NCBI GenBank assembly: GCA_029547185.1
Contig: JAKPPU010000125.1
Location: 1 to 64,000, forward strand
Reading direction: 5' to 3'
Origin: Deltaproteobacteria bacterium
GTDB lineage: Bacteria; Desulfobacterota; Desulfomonilia; UBA1062
Length of the DNA: 64,000 bases
In this document: in pieces, positions 60,056 through 64,000 of the stretch
How positions within the stretch are numbered: the first letter of the stretch is position 1
Layout: each line of letters begins with the position of its first letter
Position numbers and translations under genes: made by a program
The notes under the pieces: model-generated
The model's database searches: none
What the model saw: the letters and a program-made list of their open reading frames with translations, nothing else
What the model was told of the DNA's origin: nothing

Positions 60056-61776
60056 AGAAGCCCATCATCTTCAAGCTCTTTATCAGTTACCTGCTCCTGA
60101 TCCTGGTGCTCTCGGGCATCATCCTCGCATTCGTGTTCCATGCGTTCAGCACCCACGCCCTCGATACCGCGACCGGCTATCTCCAACGCCTCGGCTCTGC
60201 CCTGGAATACACGGCGAAGCCGCTTCTGGAACAAAGAGACATCAGCAGCCTGAATTCATTCATCAGGAAGGTCGGGTCCGACACCAGCGTCAGGATCACC
60301 GTCATCGACAGGCAGGGCGTCGTCATGGCAGACTCCGAGCACGCGTCAGCATCGATGGAAAACCATCGGAGCAGGCCGGAAGTCGCTTCGGCCATGAACG
60401 GTGAGCCGGGCCGGTCCACTCGCTACAGCACGACCCTCCACCACGACATGCTCTACATCGCCCTTCCCATGAGGTACGGGAACCAGGAGTCGGCCGTCAT
60501 GCGCCTGAGCATGCCGATCGAGAACCTCGACCCTCTGCTTGCCAGGGTAAAGAAGCACACCCTCGAGCTCGCATCCATCATCATCGTCTCTTCCCTCCTC
60601 GTTGCCCTGCTGTTCTCCCATATCATATCAACCCCCATACGAAAGCTCGGCAGGGCCTCGAAACGTCTCGCTCTCGGAGAGTTCAAGACACGGGTCCCGC
60701 TTCATGGAGACGACGAGATCCAGGAGCTTTCAAGAAGCTTCAACGAGATGGCGGAAAACCTAGAGAAATCGTTTGCCGAGGTGTCCAGCAGCAAAGAGGA
60801 GCTCGAGAGCATCATCTCTTCCATGAAAGAGGGGCTCATCGTCATCGATTCCGAAGGCAGGATCCTTCTCATGAACAAAAGCGCCCAGGCCCTCATCGAT
60901 TCGGGAAAGGCAGCCGGGAGACACTACTGGGAACTCATCAGGTCACCGAAGCTGAACAGCCTCGTGGACGAGGCGGCGAAGGCCCCCCTGACAGGCGAGA
61001 TCAGTCTCGACGACAAGAGCTACCTCTGCAGCATAACGCCCATCCGTACGGGCAGGGAGAAGATCGTCATCCTTCACGACGTGACGGAGATGAGGAGGCT
61101 CGAAGACATCAAGAAGGACCTCGTGGTGAACGTCTCTCACGAACTGCGCACCCCCCTGACGGCGATAAAGGGGTTTACCGAAACCATGCTCGAAGAGCGG
61201 AGCGATCACGATCGTGAGTACCTCGAGATCATCAAACGACATACCGATAGGCTCATGAACATCATCAACGATCTCATCGATCTCTCCGAGCTGGAGGCCG
61301 GGGAAACGGCGATCAGTTGTGAAGACATAAACGCACGAAACCTGATCGAGGGAGTGCTCGCCATGTTCTCTCAGAAGATCAAGGCGAAGAACCTGAAAGC
61401 CGGGATAGAGGAAGCGGATGGAGATATCCTCATCAGGGGCGATCCTTTCAGGCTCGAGCAGCTCATTATCAACCTCGTAGACAACGCCGTCAAGTATACC
61501 GAGCAGGGCGGCATCACCATCCGCCTGGAGAAGACCCGGGGCGATGTCATCATAAGGATATCGGACACCGGCATCGGCATTCCGAAGGAGCACCTCGGCA
61601 GGATCTTCGAGCGCTTCTACGTTGTGGACAAATCGAGATCGAGGAAGCTCGGGGGAACGGGGCTCGGACTGGCCATCGTCAAACACATCGTCACCCTCCA
61701 CAAGGGGACCATCTCCGTATCGAGCAAGCCGTACGGCGGCACCACCTTCACCGTTGCCTTCCCGCAACCGGCATGA
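60052..61776 (+). CDS. phoR: PhoR-like sensor histidine kinase
   Basis: 574 residues. Two transmembrane segments (IFKLFISYLLLILVLSGIIL and ASIIIVSSLLVALLFSHII) bracket a ~130-residue periplasmic sensor; then HAMP (STPIRKLGRASKRLALGEF), a PAS domain (IISSMKEGLIVIDSEGRIL), HisKA with the phospho-His in VNVSHELRTPLTAIKGF, and HATPase with NLVDNAVKYTEQGG, SDTGIGIPKEHLGRIFERFY and GGTGLGLAIVKHI. Overlaps phoB by 4 bases. A large periplasmic domain is seen in many Gram-positive PhoR proteins but not in Escherichia coli PhoR, so the input may differ. Confidence 0.92.
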   Translation: MKKPIIFKLFISYLLLILVLSGIILAFVFHAFSTHALDTATGYLQRLGSALEYTAKPLLEQRDISSLNSFIRKVGSDTSVRITVIDRQGVVMADSEHASASMENHRSRPEVASAMNGEPGRSTRYSTTLHHDMLYIALPMRYGNQESAVMRLSMPIENLDPLLARVKKHTLELASIIIVSSLLVALLFSHIISTPIRKLGRASKRLALGEFKTRVPLHGDDEIQELSRSFNEMAENLEKSFAEVSSSKEELESIISSMKEGLIVIDSEGRILLMNKSAQALIDSGKAAGRHYWELIRSPKLNSLVDEAAKAPLTGEISLDDKSYLCSITPIRTGREKIVILHDVTEMRRLEDIKKDLVVNVSHELRTPLTAIKGFTETMLEERSDHDREYLEIIKRHTDRLMNIINDLIDLSELEAGETAISCEDINARNLIEGVLAMFSQKIKAKNLKAGIEEADGDILIRGDPFRLEQLIINLVDNAVKYTEQGGITIRLEKTRGDVIIRISDTGIGIPKEHLGRIFERFYVVDKSRSRKLGGTGLGLAIVKHIVTLHKGTISVSSKPYGGTTFTVAFPQPA

Positions 61777-61933
61777 GAGGGCACTTTCCTTCTAAGTGAG
61801 CCCGCAGCTCTTCTCACGGCGCCGGGCAGTCATGTCCGGACCGTGCCGACAGTGTCCGTTATTGTTCATTCTTGACGATGGGGACGCCCCTTGTTCATTG
61901 AGGCCGGTCCCGCCCCATCTCTGCTGCGCCTTT

Positions 61934-63121
61934 TCATTTTTTGAACAGGTGGATGACGCAGACGCCGCCTGCGCCGACCATATGGGCCAGGGCATAGTTG
62001 ACGGGCTTTTCGATCTGCCGTCCGCCGCACTGCCCCCGCATCTGCCAGAGGATCTCGGCCACCTGGCCAACGCCCGTGGGCCCTACGGGATGGCCCATGG
62101 AAATGAGGCCGCCGCTCGCATTGACGGGATGCTTCCCGGTGATGGCCGTCACGCCGTCCTGGACGAGCTTCCCTCCCCGGCCGGTCTCACATAAGCCAAG
62201 GGCTTCCAGATAGATGATCTCTTCGATCGTGAAGGCGTCGTGCAGCTCGATGAGGTCCAGGTCTTCCGGACCGATCCCGGCCTTATGGTAAGCTTCCTGT
62301 GAGGCCAGCCTGGTCAGGGTGACAAAGAAATCGCCGTCCGGGGGCGTGCTCTTGTTCACTGACGCGGCGACGGTCGGACACGGTTTGTCGGTATATTTCT
62401 TCGCCAGCTCCTTTGCGCAGACGATGACCGCTGCAGCCCCGTCATCCATCGGGCAGCAGTGGAGCACGGTCAGGGGATCCACTACCATGCGGGCATTATT
62501 GGCCTGCTCCAGCGTGCATGGCTTCTGGAAGTGCGCGTAAGGGTTCAGGCCGGCGTTGAAATGGCTCTTGACCGAAACTTGGCCCAGCTGTTCCCGGGTG
62601 ACGCCGTATTCTTTCATGTAGTGCCTGGCCAGGGCTGCAAAGTACTGGACCGGCAGCACCTTTCTGAACTTCGAATCCACCCTTTCGTCGTTTTCCGGCT
62701 CCGGCAGAGACGGTGAGGGCTCTGGCGCCGCATTTTCCGGCTTCGGCTGCGGCTGACCGGATACGGGAGGCGGTGCCAGGAGCTGCGAGCCGAGCTTATC
62801 GACGCCGAAGGCAAGCACGATATCGTTTTCTCCGGAGGCCACGGACAGGTAAGCCTCCCTGAATGCGGACGATCCGCTGGCGGACGCATTTTCCACAAGG
62901 GTGATGCCCAGGCCCGTATATCCCATCTTGTTGCAGATGGCATGCCCCCCGGATACACCCGGCTGCACCGTGCCGCAGTAAGCGGCCTCGATGTCTTTCC
63001 AGGCCATGCCTGCATCCTTGAGCGCCAGAGAAATCGCCTCCGTGCCCATGTCAATGGTGGTTTTATCGGGAAACATCCCGTAGCGGTGAAGCCCGGCGCC
63101 GATGACAACAACATCTCTCAT
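61934..63121 (-). CDS. Thiolase-family (SCP2-like) protein with Ser replacing the nucleophilic Cys
   Basis: 395 residues. SCP2-thiolase-like pattern: VVIGAGLHRYGMFPDKTT, then VENASASGSSAFREA, where the nucleophile normally in ENACASGS is Ser80 (codon TCC), LIELHDAFTIEE, and GGLISMGHPVGPTGVGQ, with a late Cys in GAGGVCVIHLF. A Pro-rich insert (about 116-143, PPPVSGQPQPKPEN) interrupts the core. Such proteins often need a DUF35 zinc-ribbon partner; none is in the window. Loss of Cys argues against ordinary thiolysis; a Claisen/decarboxylase or binding role is open. Confidence 0.88.
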   Translation of the reverse strand: MRDVVVIGAGLHRYGMFPDKTTIDMGTEAISLALKDAGMAWKDIEAAYCGTVQPGVSGGHAICNKMGYTGLGITLVENASASGSSAFREAYLSVASGENDIVLAFGVDKLGSQLLAPPPVSGQPQPKPENAAPEPSPSLPEPENDERVDSKFRKVLPVQYFAALARHYMKEYGVTREQLGQVSVKSHFNAGLNPYAHFQKPCTLEQANNARMVVDPLTVLHCCPMDDGAAAVIVCAKELAKKYTDKPCPTVAASVNKSTPPDGDFFVTLTRLASQEAYHKAGIGPEDLDLIELHDAFTIEEIIYLEALGLCETGRGGKLVQDGVTAITGKHPVNASGGLISMGHPVGPTGVGQVAEILWQMRGQCGGRQIEKPVNYALAHMVGAGGVCVIHLFKK

Positions 63122-63472
63122 GATGGACCCCTCCCTGGTGCAATGATGTTTAACTTACAAAAAAACAACTTTAAAAAAAGAACCGCACTTTTCCCTACGG
63201 TTCAGTGAGACACCGTTGAGAAAACGGTCTCCGGCCGGATTTGCTCGGCATTCTCAATTAAGACCGTGATGCCCCTGCAGTATATCGGGATATGTTCTGT
63301 ATGACAAGAGCATGATGGCAGAGAAGGGTGATAGTGCATGAATGAACCTTATTCTCATTCCCTTTTTCCCTTGAAACATTTTTCACGAATCCCCTTGTTT
63401 GCTATTAACAACGGGTGAAAAGACGGGTAAGATGATGGCGCGGTCAAACCGAAATTGTTAAAGAGGAGCAGC
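63122..63472. other. Intergenic region between divergent thiolase-like and LysM genes
   Basis: 351 bases without a gene. An imperfect long hairpin (TTTTCAC at 63380 with GTGAAAA at 63415, inner TTGTT at 63395 with AACAA at 63407) lies ~50 bp upstream of the LysM gene start and may be in its leader. Otherwise AT-rich promoter-like DNA. Confidence 0.4.
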
Positions 63473-64000
63473 ATGAAAAGAAAGCTTATTGCGGTCATTT
63501 CCATAGCTTTTTGCTCAATGATTCTCATGGGTGCAGCCGTGAAGATCGAACCGGTGTACACGGTCCAGAAAGGTGACACCTTGGGCAGGATCGCGGCCAG
63601 GTACATGCCGTACACCGCTGCGTACACCAAGAAGGAGCTCATAAACAGCATCAAGTTCGTCAACAAGATCGACGGTCCCCTGTCGCTGGGACAGACCCTG
63701 ATCATACCGGTCGCATGGAAAGAGCCGCTCAAGCCCAGGACCGTCTCGAAATCCAGGGATTATGTCGCCAAGGGCCTCTACATGAATACGTCCTCGTCGG
63801 GGACCCGCTTCATCTTCGAATCTGCCTCCAAGCTCAGAAAGCTGGACGGGAACACCATCGTGTTCGACGCCAAGGACGACATGGGGGCCATCACCTATCC
63901 GAGCCCCCTGCCGGCGAAGTACTGCCCGAACGAGCACTATACCCCGAACATCGAGGAGCTCCCCAAGCTGGTCGATTACCTCCACCGCCAGGGGGTTCAC
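63473..64000 (+). CDS. Secreted LysM protein with putative glycoside hydrolase (DUF4015) domain, cut by the window edge
   Basis: The frame opens at ATG 63473 after AGAGGAG and runs off the right edge with no stop, so only the first 176 residues are seen. Residues 1-24 form a signal peptide (LIAVISIAFCSMILMGAA). A LysM domain (YTVQKGDTLGRIAARYM ... SLGQTLIIP) follows, and from about residue 100 the sequence VAKGLYMNTSSSG, NTIVFDAKDDMGAITYPSPLP matches the start of the DUF4015 putative glycosyl-hydrolase barrel. It probably binds and perhaps cuts cell-wall or exopolysaccharide glycan. Confidence 0.85.
   Translation, partial: MKRKLIAVISIAFCSMILMGAAVKIEPVYTVQKGDTLGRIAARYMPYTAAYTKKELINSIKFVNKIDGPLSLGQTLIIPVAWKEPLKPRTVSKSRDYVAKGLYMNTSSSGTRFIFESASKLRKLDGNTIVFDAKDDMGAITYPSPLPAKYCPNEHYTPNIEELPKLVDYLHRQGVH

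Noticed and set aside
1-64000. CRISPR arrays, rRNA and tRNA genes, prophage or integron structure
   Set aside because: No regularly spaced repeats, no rRNA core sequences, no cloverleaf with CCA-type end, and no integrase or phage structural genes were seen.

Overview
The window looks like chromosomal DNA of an anaerobic, Gram-negative bacterium of the Desulfobacterota (old Deltaproteobacteria) type, possibly a syntrophic or aromatic/fatty-acid degrader. The reasons are GC-rich coding DNA with good Shine-Dalgarno sites, outer-membrane lipoproteins and a Wza-type exporter, FeoAB iron uptake, a 2-hydroxyacyl-CoA dehydratase/benzoyl-CoA-reductase-like gene set, a fadN-fadA beta-oxidation operon and several CoA-ligase and CoA-transferase genes. 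This taxonomic reading is inference. I saw no rRNA, tRNA or CRISPR array.

Layout. 1-0.2 kb: transposase tail at the left edge. 0.7-9.8 kb: small conserved protein, FAH-family hydrolase, MBL-fold hydrolase, a very large secreted tandem DUF3857/transglutaminase protein, an M23 endopeptidase, an unknown protein. 9.7-15.4 kb (minus strand): Fur-family regulator-FeoA-FeoB, HD-GYP protein, pseudouridine synthase and rRNA-type methyltransferase. 15.7-19.5 kb: fadN-fadA with a strong promoter and a palindromic operator. 19.7-27.6 kb: acyltransferase, MgtE, stand-alone GMP synthase ATPase subunit, degenerate DnaG-like protein, FAD oxidoreductase, ABC-F ATPase (probably leaderless). 27.6-31.5 kb: surface FN3 protein with an unusual leader, Fe-alcohol dehydrogenase with a palindromic operator, CoA-transferase/GNAT fusion. 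31.7-35.9 kb (minus): exopolysaccharide operon (Wza, Wzz, kinase-like and aminotransferase-like proteins), in which the last two have each lost the catalytic lysine.

36.6-45.2 kb: LarA-like racemase, divergent from a dehydratase set (two HgdB/BcrB-type subunits, one activase, two SDRs, one acyl-CoA ligase). 45.8-48.8 kb: two L,D-transpeptidase lipoproteins and a small Lpp-like lipoprotein, read here as a Braun-lipoprotein-like anchoring set. 48.9-49.9 kb: zinc phospholipase C/P1-nuclease-like protein. 50.3-57.7 kb: a RuBisCO-like protein operon (KDSR-like SDR, epimerase/reductase, FGGY sugar kinase, class III aminotransferase, RuBisCO-like protein) divergent from an AraC regulator. 57.8-61.8 kb: pstS remnant, a four-repeat Pho box, Pit phosphate transporter, PhoB-PhoR. 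61.9-64 kb: thiolase-like protein lacking its nucleophilic cysteine, and the start of a LysM/glycoside-hydrolase-like secreted protein.

The two strongest leads are (i) the RuBisCO-like operon, whose gene combination I cannot match to a described pathway, and (ii) a pair of inverted ~195-230 bp elements at 41.2 and 50.1 kb that fold into one long nested hairpin, with base changes between the copies that preserve pairing, each followed by the same small ATTCCC hairpin; a third, truncated relative lies at 43.3 kb.
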